This document shows positions 17,565 to 25,976 of a DNA stretch of 64,000 bases, in pieces. The stretch is from assembly GCA_016721425.1 (NCBI GenBank), contig JADKID010000011.1:372001-436000 (forward strand), in the 5' to 3' direction. Source of the stretch: Bryobacterales bacterium. GTDB taxonomy: Bacteria > Acidobacteriota > Terriglobia > Bryobacterales > Bryobacteraceae. Below the pieces are notes generated by a model, which was given only the letters and a program-made list of their open reading frames with translations, made no database searches and was not told the origin of the DNA. Every line of letters begins with the position of its first letter. Within the stretch, counting starts at the first letter, position 1. The translations under genes were made by a program, and so were the position numbers.

Positions 17565-18743
17565 ATGGACCACGATCTCAACCGCCGCAGGTTTCTCCAG
17601 TTCGTCGCCGGCAGCCCTTTGCTGGCGGGCGCCCAAACTCTGTCTGAGCCCATCCGCACGCCCGCCGAGGCCCTCAACGTGATGGACTTTGAGGCTGCCG
17701 CACGCAACGCGATTCCGGCCGCGCACTTTGGCTACCTGGCCACCGGAGTGGAGGATGACCGCACACTCCAGGCCAACCGCGACGCCTATGCCCGGGTCCA
17801 GCTTCGCCCGCGGCGCCTGGTCAATGTCTCTCACGTGGATACCAGCACGGAGCTCTTTGGTTCCAAATGGGACTTCCCGCTCGGCCTCTCACCCGTCGGC
17901 AACATGAAGGCATTCCATCCCGACGCCGAACTTTGTGCCGCCCGCGCGGCCACGGCCCGGCACACTCATCAGATCCTCTCCACCGTCTCCACAACGCCGA
18001 TTGAACAGGTGATGAAGGCCGCCGGCACCCCGCTTTGGTATCAGCTCTATGCCACCGCGAGCTGGCAGGTGACCGAGAAGCTCGTGAAACGCGCCGAGGC
18101 GGCCGGTTGCCCCGTCATGGCGCTGACTGTGGATCTCCCGGCGGGTCGGAACCTCGAAACTCTGGAGCGCTTCAAACGCTTCGACAAGCGGCCCTGCGCC
18201 ACCTGCCACACGCCCGGCCCGGAGGCCATCTTCCGCCGCAAGCCCATGTTCGATGGCATCGACACAAAGGGCGTCACGTTCCTGCATGACACGGCCGACT
18301 GGGCGTTTGTTGACCGGCTCCGGGGCATCACCAAAATGAAGCTCCTCCTGAAGGGCATCTCTACGCGCGAAGACGCCACCCTGGCGCTGCAGCATGGCGT
18401 CGATGGCCTCATCGTCTCCAATCACGGCGGCCGCGCCGAGGAGAGCGGCCGCGGCACGCTCGAATCCCTCCCCGAAGTCGTAGCCGCAGTCGGCGGCCGC
18501 GTCCCCGTCCTGCTCGACGGAGGGATCCGCCGCGGCACCGACATTTTCAAAGCGCTCGCCCTCGGCGCCAGCGCGGTCTGCATTGGCCGGCCCTACGTCT
18601 GGGGCGTGGGGGCTTTTGGACAAGCCGGTGTGGAACGCGTCCTCGAAATCCTGCAGGCGGAGCTCGTCGTCGCCATGAAGCAGTGCGGCATCCGTTCTAT
18701 CCGGGAGTTCACGCCCGCTGCCGTGCACGTCAGGCCCTGGTAA
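17565..18743 (+). CDS. FMN-dependent alpha-hydroxy-acid oxidase/dehydrogenase, Tat-exported
   Basis: A 392-residue member of the lactate oxidase / glycolate oxidase family. A twin-arginine signal opens the protein (NRRRFLQFVAGSPLLAGAQ). FMN-binding and catalytic blocks: LGLSPVGNMKAFHPDAE, WYQLYATASWQVTEKLV, LTVDLPAGRNLE, LLLKGISTREDATLAL, the active-site VSNHGGRAEESGRGTLESL with catalytic His and Arg, and LLDGGIRRGTDIFKALALGA. It oxidises a 2-hydroxy acid to the 2-oxo acid; L-lactate is common, but the substrate is not settled. Export of this family is unusual outside groups that Tat-tag many enzymes. Confidence 0.9.
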   Translation: MDHDLNRRRFLQFVAGSPLLAGAQTLSEPIRTPAEALNVMDFEAAARNAIPAAHFGYLATGVEDDRTLQANRDAYARVQLRPRRLVNVSHVDTSTELFGSKWDFPLGLSPVGNMKAFHPDAELCAARAATARHTHQILSTVSTTPIEQVMKAAGTPLWYQLYATASWQVTEKLVKRAEAAGCPVMALTVDLPAGRNLETLERFKRFDKRPCATCHTPGPEAIFRRKPMFDGIDTKGVTFLHDTADWAFVDRLRGITKMKLLLKGISTREDATLALQHGVDGLIVSNHGGRAEESGRGTLESLPEVVAAVGGRVPVLLDGGIRRGTDIFKALALGASAVCIGRPYVWGVGAFGQAGVERVLEILQAELVVAMKQCGIRSIREFTPAAVHVRPW

Positions 18744-18889
18744 GGGACAAGGCGCGGGTGTAGGATAGACGGCGACATGTGAAGGACCACGTTACGCCGC
18801 CGGCGGTTCCACCGGCTGCGGAGCGAATCGGCAAGGCGTTCTCAGATCCGCGGGGCCGGCTGCCCCGGGGCCGTAGCTATGCCATCCCC

Positions 18890-19675
18890 ATGAAGTTCGG
18901 CATCAATACACTGCGTTGGACCAATGATTTCGACCTGGAACAGATCCCACCGCTGGCGGAGATCCGCAAGTGGGGCTTTGACGGCGTGGAGATCACGCGC
19001 CGGAATCTGATCGGGTTTCCGGCGCGGATCCTCCGCGAGGCCGCGCGCAACGAAGGGCTGGACCTGACATTCTGCACGTCTCTGCCCGCGGGCTTGAGCC
19101 TGGTGAGCGCCGATGAGGAGGTGCGGGCCGAGGCGTTGGACTACGCCGAGCGGGCGATTGAACTCGCGGCGGAACTGGGGTCGCCTGTGTTGGTAGGACC
19201 GTTCTTCTCGAACGGCGCGAAGGACGATGAGGACGCCTGGCGGCGCGCGGTGGAGGCGATGCAGATCCTCACCGCCACTTTGAGGGCCTGCGACGTGACC
19301 TTGGCGGTGGAACCGCAGAACCGGTATCAGGCCTCGTTTTTCACGACCTGCGCGGAGGCAGCGCAATTGTGCCGCGCGGTGCACGACCCCTATCTGGGCG
19401 TGACGTTTGACACGTTCCACGCCAACATCGAGGAGTCCCAACCCGCGGCGGTCCTGGCCGGGCTGGAGCAGTATCTGGCGCATGTCCACGTGGCGGAAAA
19501 TCATCGCGGCATGCCGGGTACCGGGCACCTGCCCTGGATCGATCTCTTCGTGGCCCTGCACGAGAACCACTATGGTGGTTGGGTAGTGGTGGAGGCTTTC
19601 ACCGGCGAGCCGGAAAGCGGGCTGCGCCACCTGCAAAGTGTGATGGCGGCGACGAGCGCAGTGCTAGTGCGATAA
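18890..19675 (+). CDS. sugar phosphate isomerase/epimerase family TIM-barrel protein
   Basis: A 261-residue protein of the xylose-isomerase-like TIM-barrel (AP_endonuc_2) family. The ATG at 18890 is chosen because MKFGINTLRW is the first barrel strand. Typical stretches: WGFDGVEITRRN, GSPVLVGPFFSNG, LAVEPQNRYQASFFTT (metal-binding Glu), GVTFDTFHANIEES (Asp/His), HVHVAENHRGMPGTGHLPW (His) and VVVEAFTGE. These give the usual Glu/Asp/His divalent-metal site. It is followed after 15 bases by GH44 and then GH51 genes, suggesting use of a sugar released from plant polysaccharide. It could instead be a D-psicose/tagatose 3-epimerase. Confidence 0.85.
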   Translation: MKFGINTLRWTNDFDLEQIPPLAEIRKWGFDGVEITRRNLIGFPARILREAARNEGLDLTFCTSLPAGLSLVSADEEVRAEALDYAERAIELAAELGSPVLVGPFFSNGAKDDEDAWRRAVEAMQILTATLRACDVTLAVEPQNRYQASFFTTCAEAAQLCRAVHDPYLGVTFDTFHANIEESQPAAVLAGLEQYLAHVHVAENHRGMPGTGHLPWIDLFVALHENHYGGWVVVEAFTGEPESGLRHLQSVMAATSAVLVR

Positions 19676-19690
19676 GCTGTTAGCGCCCCT

Positions 19691-21376
19691 ATGCGTGTCC
19701 CTGTGCGTGCTTTCGGAATGATCCTCTGCTGCACCATGCAAGCGCTTCCACAGGCTGCTGAAGGGCCGTCCTTGCGCGTCGACGTGACCGCCAACCGGAG
19801 GCCCATCAGTCCCTGGGTGTACGGCGTGAACCTCTTTGAGGACAAGAAAGGCTTCGCGGCCGTCACCGGCGTGACCTTGAACCGCTGGGGCGGCAACAAC
19901 GCCAGCACCTACAACTGGAAGACCGACGCCATCAACCTGGACGCCGATTGGTATTTCGAGACGTTCCCCGGCAATTCCGAAGCAGACCCGGCGCTACTGC
20001 CCGATGGTTCTCGCTTCGACATGCTGGTGGAGCAGAACCGAAACCTGGGCATGGCCACCATGGGGACCATCCCGATCATGGGGTGGTTGCCGCGCAGCCG
20101 CGACCGGGCTTGCAGCTTTAGCGTGGCAAAGTACGGGCCGCAGCAGAGCGTGGACCCTTGGGCAACGGACTGCGGCAACGGCGTGGATCTGAACAAACGG
20201 AACATCACGAACGACCCCAACGACATCTACGACCAGTTTGGCGAGGATTTCCAGGCGGAGTGGGTGCGTCACCTTACAGGCAAGTACGGCGCGGGTGCAG
20301 AGGGCGGCGTGCCGGTCTACTCGTTGGATAACGAGGCCTGCTGGTGGCACGCCACGCATCGGGATATCCATCCGGCGCCGGCTACCTACGACGAAGTGCG
20401 CGATCTGGGGATTCGCTACGCGGCGGCGATCAAGGCTGCCGATCCAACTGCCCTGGTGACCGGCCCGGCAGCAGCCGGATGGGACGAGATGTTCTACTCC
20501 GCGAAGGACTTTCTCAGCGGCTGGAGTACGCGGCCGTGGAAATACTGGTCCAATCCCGTGGACCGTCGCGCGCACGGTGACGTGCCGTTTGTCGAATGGT
20601 ACATGGGCGAGATGAAGAAGTATGAGGACGAGTTCGGCTTGCGTTTGCTGGACTACGTTGACGTACACGCCTACATCACGCCCTCCAAAGTGCAACGGGA
20701 CGCGGGTGATGAAGACGCGCAGGCGCTGCGTCTGCGCTCGACCCGGGCGCTCTGGGATCCCACCTATCTGGAACACGCGCCGGAGGATCTGCCGGGCGAG
20801 CCATACCGCTTGATCCCACGGCTGCGGGAATGGGTGGACCGCGCGTATCCGGGGACAAAGATCGCCATCACGGAGTACAACTGGGGCGGCTATCAGCACA
20901 TCACCGGTGGGCTGGCGCAGGCCGATATTCTAGGCATTTTCGGGCGTGAGGGCGTGGATCTGGCCACCCTCTGGAGCGATGTGGAGCCGGATGCGCCCAT
21001 CGCCTTCGCCTTCAAGATTTACCGCAACTACGACGACGCCGGAGGGCAGTTTGGCGGCACCAGCGTGCTGGCAGAAACCAGCGATGCCGACAAGCTCTCG
21101 GTGTTTGCCGCGGAGCGGGCTGACGGAGCGCTGACGGTGCTGGTCTTGAACAAAGACACGCAGGATCTGGCCAGCGCCGTGCGGCTCGAAAACTTCGTCG
21201 CCGGCGGGCCGGCCCAGGTGTTCCGGTACAGCAACTCGGAGCCGAAGGCGATCCTGCGGGAGATGGATGCCGAGATGGTGGACGGAGCAATCACGGCCAC
21301 GTTCCCTTCGCGCTCGATGACACTTTTCGTGCTGCCCAGACAGCAGGATCCAGGAATAGAGGAGATTCAGCAATGA
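19691..21376 (+). CDS. glycoside hydrolase family 44 enzyme
   Basis: A 561-residue secreted protein with a short hydrophobic N-terminus. The GH44 block NRWGGNNASTYNWKTDA is at residues about 65-80. Catalytic candidates: acid/base Glu215 in SLDNEACWWH and nucleophile Glu395 in AITEYNWGG; DVHAYITPS and a C-terminal beta-sandwich (ADGALTVLVLNKDT, FPSRSMTLFVLP) complete the known fold. GH44 enzymes are endo-acting on cellulose, xyloglucan or related beta-glucans. Its stop overlaps the GH51 start by 4 bases, so the two are coupled. Confidence 0.9.
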   Translation: MRVPVRAFGMILCCTMQALPQAAEGPSLRVDVTANRRPISPWVYGVNLFEDKKGFAAVTGVTLNRWGGNNASTYNWKTDAINLDADWYFETFPGNSEADPALLPDGSRFDMLVEQNRNLGMATMGTIPIMGWLPRSRDRACSFSVAKYGPQQSVDPWATDCGNGVDLNKRNITNDPNDIYDQFGEDFQAEWVRHLTGKYGAGAEGGVPVYSLDNEACWWHATHRDIHPAPATYDEVRDLGIRYAAAIKAADPTALVTGPAAAGWDEMFYSAKDFLSGWSTRPWKYWSNPVDRRAHGDVPFVEWYMGEMKKYEDEFGLRLLDYVDVHAYITPSKVQRDAGDEDAQALRLRSTRALWDPTYLEHAPEDLPGEPYRLIPRLREWVDRAYPGTKIAITEYNWGGYQHITGGLAQADILGIFGREGVDLATLWSDVEPDAPIAFAFKIYRNYDDAGGQFGGTSVLAETSDADKLSVFAAERADGALTVLVLNKDTQDLASAVRLENFVAGGPAQVFRYSNSEPKAILREMDAEMVDGAITATFPSRSMTLFVLPRQQDPGIEEIQQ

Positions 21377-22926
21377 CCGGATTGCGTTTTGCAGCGTGCG
21401 TTTTGACGGCCGCGACAGTGATGGCGCAGGCGCCGCAGGCGCGGATCAAGATCGATACCGACCGGCGCATTGGCGAGGTGCATCCCTGGCTGTTCGGCAA
21501 CTTCGCCGAGCACTTGGGCCGCTGTATCTACGGCGGAATGTACGAAGAGGGTAGCCCGCTCTCCGACGCGCGGGGCTTCCGCAAGGACGTGATGGAGGGG
21601 ACGAAACAGCTTGGTGTGAGCGTGCTGCGCTGGCCGGGCGGCAACTTCGTCTCGGGCTACCAGTGGAAGGATGGCATCGGGCCTAAGGATCAGCGTCCGG
21701 TCCGTCCGGACCATGCGTGGGGTGGCGTGGAATCCAACCGCTTTGGCACTGACGAGTTCTTGCAGTACTGCGAGACGGTGGGGCTGACGCCGTACATCTG
21801 CATCAATGCCGGGTTGGGCTCGATCAACGACGCGCGCGACTGGCTGGAATATACCAATGAAAAGCGCAAAACCTATTGGGCGGATCAGCGCCGCAAGAAC
21901 GGTCGCGAGAAGCCCTGGGACGTGAAGATCTGGGGCCTGGGTAACGAAATCGACGGGCCGTGGCAGTTGGGCCACAAGAACGTGGAGGACTACACGAAGT
22001 TCGCGCTGGAGGCGGCCAAGTCGATGCGGCGCGTGGATGATTCCATCAAACTGATCGCCTCCGGATCGTCCAATTTCCGCCAGGGCGCCGATTGGATTCA
22101 GTGGAACCGGGTTGTGCTGGACAAACTGAAGGACGAGATCGATTACATCTCGCTGCATACCTACGTGGGGAATCGGGAGAACAACTTCGAAGCGTATCTG
22201 GCGCAGTCGCAGGATCTCGATCACCGCATCGAAGTGGTGGCCGGGCTGATCCAGGCGGCGCAGAGCGGGCAGAAGAAGCCGCGGCCCATCGCCATCGCCT
22301 ACGACGAGTGGAACGTCTGGTACCGCGCGCACGGCGGATCAGAATACGAGATCGGCAAGACGGGTCTGGAAGAGCAGTACAACTTTGAGGACGCGCTGGC
22401 CATGGGAATGTTCTTCAACAGCTTCTTCCGCCACGCCGATGTGGTGAAGATGGCGAACCTGGCGCAACTCGTGAATGTGATCGCGCCGATGTTCACCAAC
22501 AAGCAGGGTATGTTCCTGCAGCCGATCTTCTTCCCCATCGCCGAGTACGGCAAGCAGCGCGGCAACATCGCGCTGGACACCTTGGTGCAATCGCCGCAAT
22601 ATACGCCGAAAGACCGCCAGCCGCTGGGCTATCTGGACGTCTCCACCACCTGGAACGAGAAGGAGAAGGCGCTCTATGTGAATGTGTTGAACCGTAGTGA
22701 GAAATTGGACATCGCCACGCGCATCGAAAACGTGGAAGGCGCCGTGCAGCCGTCAGTGGGCGTGTGGGAGATGAACTACCCGGACATGAAGGCCGTCCAC
22801 TTCTTCAACGACGACAAGAAAGTGACGCCGAAGATGACAACGGTGACGGCGAAGGTGGAGAAGAACGGGTTTACGTACACCTTCCCGAAGCACTCGCTGA
22901 CGATCCTGAGGGTGGGCGTCCGGTAG
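21373..22926 (+). CDS. alpha-L-arabinofuranosidase, GH51
   Basis: A 517-residue exported enzyme (signal peptide ending MAQA, about residue 20). GH51 signatures: PWLFGNFAEHLGRCIYGG, VLRWPGGNFVSGYQWKD, acid/base Glu192 in WGLGNEIDGPW, nucleophile Glu312 in IAYDEWNVWY. It should remove terminal alpha-L-arabinofuranose side chains from arabinoxylan, arabinan or xyloglucan. Translational coupling to GH44 and the nearby sugar isomerase-like gene suggest a small hemicellulose-use operon. The last 56 bases overlap the convergent membrane-protein gene on the other strand. Confidence 0.95.
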   Translation: MTGLRFAACVLTAATVMAQAPQARIKIDTDRRIGEVHPWLFGNFAEHLGRCIYGGMYEEGSPLSDARGFRKDVMEGTKQLGVSVLRWPGGNFVSGYQWKDGIGPKDQRPVRPDHAWGGVESNRFGTDEFLQYCETVGLTPYICINAGLGSINDARDWLEYTNEKRKTYWADQRRKNGREKPWDVKIWGLGNEIDGPWQLGHKNVEDYTKFALEAAKSMRRVDDSIKLIASGSSNFRQGADWIQWNRVVLDKLKDEIDYISLHTYVGNRENNFEAYLAQSQDLDHRIEVVAGLIQAAQSGQKKPRPIAIAYDEWNVWYRAHGGSEYEIGKTGLEEQYNFEDALAMGMFFNSFFRHADVVKMANLAQLVNVIAPMFTNKQGMFLQPIFFPIAEYGKQRGNIALDTLVQSPQYTPKDRQPLGYLDVSTTWNEKEKALYVNVLNRSEKLDIATRIENVEGAVQPSVGVWEMNYPDMKAVHFFNDDKKVTPKMTTVTAKVEKNGFTYTFPKHSLTILRVGVR

Positions 22927-23299
22927 GGAGGTAGCGGAGGATCAACGGCGCGGCGAGCGCCGCCGCGGCCACGCCGAGCACGCCTCCGAAGAGGAAGTAG
23001 AGGACAACGCGCTCGGCCTGGGATTCGAGCGGGTGGCCGTATTGATCGGAGTCAACTGAGGCTTGCGCGGTCTGCCAGAGCGGCATGGTCCAGGCGTTGG
23101 GGCGGTTGGCCCAGCCGATGGAGCCGCCCAGCAGAAAGCCCAGGAGCAGCAGGCCGGCGACGGTCAGGCTGCCCCTTCCTCCGCGACTGCGGCGACGCTC
23201 CACGAACAGGATAAAAAAGACAATGGGCAGCACAACCATGAGGAGAAGAGCCGCCAGGATGACAACTTGAAAGGCGAGTGCCGATAGGCTTTGTCCCAT
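22871..23299 (-). CDS. small membrane protein of unknown family
   Basis: A 142-residue protein with three hydrophobic segments: LAFQVVILAALLLMVVLPIVFFILF (near residues 10-35), LTVAGLLLLGFLLGGSIGWA and LYFLFGGVLGVAAAALAAPLIL. A short RRRSRGGRG loop between the first two gives a cytosolic positive patch. I do not recognise a family. The ATG at 23299 is used; a GTG two codons upstream is possible. Its 3' end overlaps the end of GH51 in antisense, so the last 20 residues (Ser/Ala-rich) are less certain. Confidence 0.6.
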   Translation of the reverse strand: MGQSLSALAFQVVILAALLLMVVLPIVFFILFVERRRSRGGRGSLTVAGLLLLGFLLGGSIGWANRPNAWTMPLWQTAQASVDSDQYGHPLESQAERVVLYFLFGGVLGVAAAALAAPLILRYLPTGRPPSGSSASASGRCT

Positions 23300-23322
23300 G
23301 GCCACATTGTACGTCTTGCGTG

Positions 23323-23820
23323 CTATTCCAGACGGCTGATACCACCTACCGGGATGATGCCTGTCTTGCCTCGCCAGAATTCGACGAGCTCAGGCGGAAG
23401 CTCCCGGAATCTCCGGGCCGCCGTCCATGCGATGGGCCGCCGGTTGAAGTACGGGTCGCCGTCGCTCTCGTAACGGTAGTCACCGCCCACCGTGCCCTCG
23501 TGGGCAACCTCGCTAAGTTCATCGACGTGCAGAACCTTGTCGCCAGGGGTGATGCGGTGGACAAACCAATAGATCTGACTGATGCGCAGCGGCAACTGGC
23601 TGGCTCGGAGGTCCGGATAGGCAGCGCCCACCACATTTCGGAACGCGCCCCGCGTGTCCGGCAGGCGCGAGAGATCGGTGAGGTCTCGAAACGAGAAGGC
23701 AATCTCCGAATCCAGTCGCTGGACCTCCGTGAAGCCGCCCTTGGCGCCGGCGCGAAAGATCCAGCGAATATCTGTATCGGGTGTGTTGATGATCACGCCT
23801 ATTAGTTCTCGTACAGGCAA
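23323..23820 (-). CDS. hypothetical protein resembling the N-terminal domain of Mrr-type restriction proteins
   Basis: A 165-residue soluble protein. The pattern IRWIFRAGAKGGFTE near the start, then ASQLPLRISQIYWFVHRITPGDKVLHV, and HEGTVGGDYRYESDGDPYFNRRPIAWT resembles the small beta-barrel (PUA/EVE-like) domain found N-terminal to some Mrr-type endonucleases; no nuclease domain is attached. The first codon is TTG, and an in-frame GTG at 23796 is an alternative start; neither has a good ribosome site. It lies between a membrane protein and a divergent SDR gene. Function unknown; the family link is only a resemblance seen by eye. Confidence 0.55.
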   Translation of the reverse strand: MPVRELIGVIINTPDTDIRWIFRAGAKGGFTEVQRLDSEIAFSFRDLTDLSRLPDTRGAFRNVVGAAYPDLRASQLPLRISQIYWFVHRITPGDKVLHVDELSEVAHEGTVGGDYRYESDGDPYFNRRPIAWTAARRFRELPPELVEFWRGKTGIIPVGGISRLE

Positions 23821-23848
23821 GTTTGGTTTCCGGCGCTATGCTGAACCC

Positions 23849-24574
23849 ATGGCGGCACTCACAGGCAAGGTGGCGATTGTAACCGGCGCATCTCGTGGAA
23901 TCGGGCGGGCGATCGCCCTGGAGTTGGCGCGCGAGGGCGCACGAGTGGCGGTGAACTATGCGCGCTCGGCGGAACTGGCGGAGGCGGTGGCGCAGGAAAT
24001 CGGGGGGCTGGCAGTGCGGGCGGATATGGCCGACGCGGGGGAGATCGAGGCTCTGTTCGATACCGTGGAGCGCACCCTGGGCGGTGTGGACCTGCTGGTG
24101 AACAACGCCGGCATCGCCATCTTCGGGCCGGTTGCCGAGATGACGGAGGCCCAGTTCGATAGTACGTTCGCGATCAACGCCCGTGGCACGTTCCTCTGTT
24201 GCCGGGAAGCCGCGCGGCGGATGCGCGCCGGTGGCCGGATCGTCTCCATCTCAACCGGTGCAACCGTGGGCGGGACCGCCGGCGGAGCGGCGTACTGTGG
24301 CTCCAAGGCGGCCGTGGAGCAGTTCACCCGGGCGCTGGCGCGAGAGCTGGGCGGGCGTGGAATCACCGTCAATACGGTCTCCCCAGGGTTCACCGAAACC
24401 GATATGCTGGCGCAGTTTCCGCACTTGGTAGCCGCGGGGCCGGGTATGTCGGCGCTGGGGCGGTTGGGGCAGCCGGAGGATGTCGCCAAGGTGGTGGCGT
24501 GGCTGTGTACGGAGGATGCGGGCTGGATGACCGGACAGAATCTCCAGGCGGGTGGCGGCGCCAGCATGGTGTGA
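23849..24574 (+). CDS. short-chain dehydrogenase/reductase (FabG-like)
   Basis: A 241-residue classical SDR. The ATG at 23849 gives the usual start (LTGKVAIVTGASRGIGRAIAL), with the TGxxxGIG nucleotide-binding motif. NNAG (structural), Ser in VSISTGATVGG and the catalytic YCGSK (Y-x-x-x-K) are all present, as is the NTVSPGFTETDM motif. Arg/Asn positions after the second strand (VNYARSAE) favour NADP(H). It acts on a carbonyl or alcohol; 3-oxoacyl-ACP reductase-like activity is possible but not certain. Longer upstream frames run through the divergent neighbour and are not supported. Confidence 0.9.
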   Translation: MAALTGKVAIVTGASRGIGRAIALELAREGARVAVNYARSAELAEAVAQEIGGLAVRADMADAGEIEALFDTVERTLGGVDLLVNNAGIAIFGPVAEMTEAQFDSTFAINARGTFLCCREAARRMRAGGRIVSISTGATVGGTAGGAAYCGSKAAVEQFTRALARELGGRGITVNTVSPGFTETDMLAQFPHLVAAGPGMSALGRLGQPEDVAKVVAWLCTEDAGWMTGQNLQAGGGASMV

Positions 24575-24593
24575 CGCCGCCGCCCGTGCCAGG

Positions 24594-25022
24594 CTATTGC
24601 AGCTTGGAGAAGTCCGTGGCGTCCATGTAGACTGACTCGGCCTTGGTGACGATCTTGCCGGAAGCTTCCGAGGCCGTCCGGGCGGCGATCCACGCGGGGT
24701 CAGCGCGGAAGGCATCCCACGACTTCTTGGCTGCGTCGCGGTTTTTGTGGGCCAGGATGTAAATCAGCGTGTTCTCGTGTAGCGGGCCGTCGGCGGGCAC
24801 CCAGTAGCCGACGTTGGTCATGCCGTGCTTCTCGAACAGCTTGGTGGTGTGGTCGCGGAAGCGCGCCAGCAGATTAGGCAGCCGGCCGGGCTCGCACGTA
24901 TAGGTGCGGATTTCATAGACGTTCTTGCTGGCGGCCTGCACGGACGCGCCGTGGGCCATCCAGCCGGCGGCTGCGGCCAGCGCGGCGACGGCGAGGGTAA
25001 ACAGTATTGTCTGTGGTTTCAT
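24594..25022 (-). CDS. NIPSNAP family protein with signal peptide
   Basis: A 142-residue protein. The start at 25022 opens a signal peptide (ILFTLAVAALAAAAGWMAHG). The rest is a ferredoxin-like NIPSNAP domain: YEIRTYTCEPGRLPNLLARFRD, FEKHGMTNVGYWVP, LIYILAHKNRDAAKKSWDAF and a closing SVYMDATDFSKL. Secreted NIPSNAP-domain proteins with the same layout are common in this kind of genome; their function is not known. It is separated by 14 bases from the upstream peptidase gene on the same strand. Confidence 0.88.
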   Translation of the reverse strand: MKPQTILFTLAVAALAAAAGWMAHGASVQAASKNVYEIRTYTCEPGRLPNLLARFRDHTTKLFEKHGMTNVGYWVPADGPLHENTLIYILAHKNRDAAKKSWDAFRADPAWIAARTASEASGKIVTKAESVYMDATDFSKLQ

Positions 25023-25036
25023 GAGGGCTCCTGTTG

Positions 25037-25903
25037 CTAGCGGTCCCGGGCAAACGTGTTGCAGTCCTGGATCCGTCCTGAATTGTATCCCCGTTGAAAC
25101 CACTCCATGCGTTGAGCCGACGAGCCGTGCGTGAACGATTCCGGCGAGACGTGCCCGGTGGCAGCCTTTTGGATGCGGTCATCCCCCACAGATGCCGCGG
25201 CTGCGAGGCCCTCCTGGACATCGTTCGCTTCCAGCAGATTGCGCTGCTGGGTGGTGTGGCCCCAGATGCCGGCGAAGCAATCGGCCTGCAGTTCCATGCG
25301 GACGGAGAGGGCCTTTTCGAGGCGCGGATTCTGACGCTGAGCGGCGCGCATCTTCTGCTCGATGCCGAGAAGGTTCTGCACATGATGGCCGATCTCGTGG
25401 GAAAGCACATAGGCCTGCGCGAAGTCGCCCGGAGCGCCAAAGCGCTCGCGCAGTTCGTCGTAAAAGCCGAGGTCGATGTAAACCTTCTGATCGCCGGGGC
25501 AGTAGAAGGGGCCGGTGGCGGACTCCGCCGCGCCGCAGGCGGAATCCACCGAGTCGCGGAAGAGCACGAGCTTGGCGCGGCGGTACTGGGCGCCCTGCTC
25601 CGCCAGGAGCTTGGTCCACGTGTCCTGGTTGTCGTTGAGGACGAACGTGACGAACTCCTTCAGCTTCTCCTCGCTCGCAGTCCTGGCCGGATCCGCGGGG
25701 CTGTCCACTACGCGCGATGACCCGCCGCCGCTGCTGCTCAGAAACGGGCTGATCAGGTCAGTCTTGAAAACGAGACTCAGTACGCCCAGGATGAGAAAGC
25801 CGCCGATCCCGAGCTTGAAGCCGCCACCGCCTCTGCCACCGCCGCCACCGGAATCACGGCGGTCCTCGACATCGTCACTTGATCCACCGGGTGTCCAACG
25901 CAT
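25037..25903 (-). CDS. neutral zinc metallopeptidase, KPN_02809 (YpfJ) family
   Basis: A 288-residue membrane-anchored metallopeptidase. The ATG at 25903 has GGAGGAGG 6 bases upstream. A positively charged, Gly-rich N-terminus leads into one transmembrane segment (FKLGIGGFLILGVLSLVF). The zinc site is HEIGHH in YVLSHEIGHHVQN; ELQADCFAGIWGH supplies the downstream Glu ligand. The protein ends with the usual GDDRIQK...TFTHGSSAQR...WFQRGYNSG pattern. The substrate is unknown. A decayed fragment of a related gene sits at 905-1053. Confidence 0.92.
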   Translation of the reverse strand: MRWTPGGSSDDVEDRRDSGGGGGRGGGGFKLGIGGFLILGVLSLVFKTDLISPFLSSSGGGSSRVVDSPADPARTASEEKLKEFVTFVLNDNQDTWTKLLAEQGAQYRRAKLVLFRDSVDSACGAAESATGPFYCPGDQKVYIDLGFYDELRERFGAPGDFAQAYVLSHEIGHHVQNLLGIEQKMRAAQRQNPRLEKALSVRMELQADCFAGIWGHTTQQRNLLEANDVQEGLAAAASVGDDRIQKAATGHVSPESFTHGSSAQRMEWFQRGYNSGRIQDCNTFARDR

Positions 25904-25976
25904 GAAGCCTCCTCCAGCCAGTTCTCGGTCCATTATGCCTGACAGGGAGAAGGCTCTGCGCTGGAAACAGATCAGA

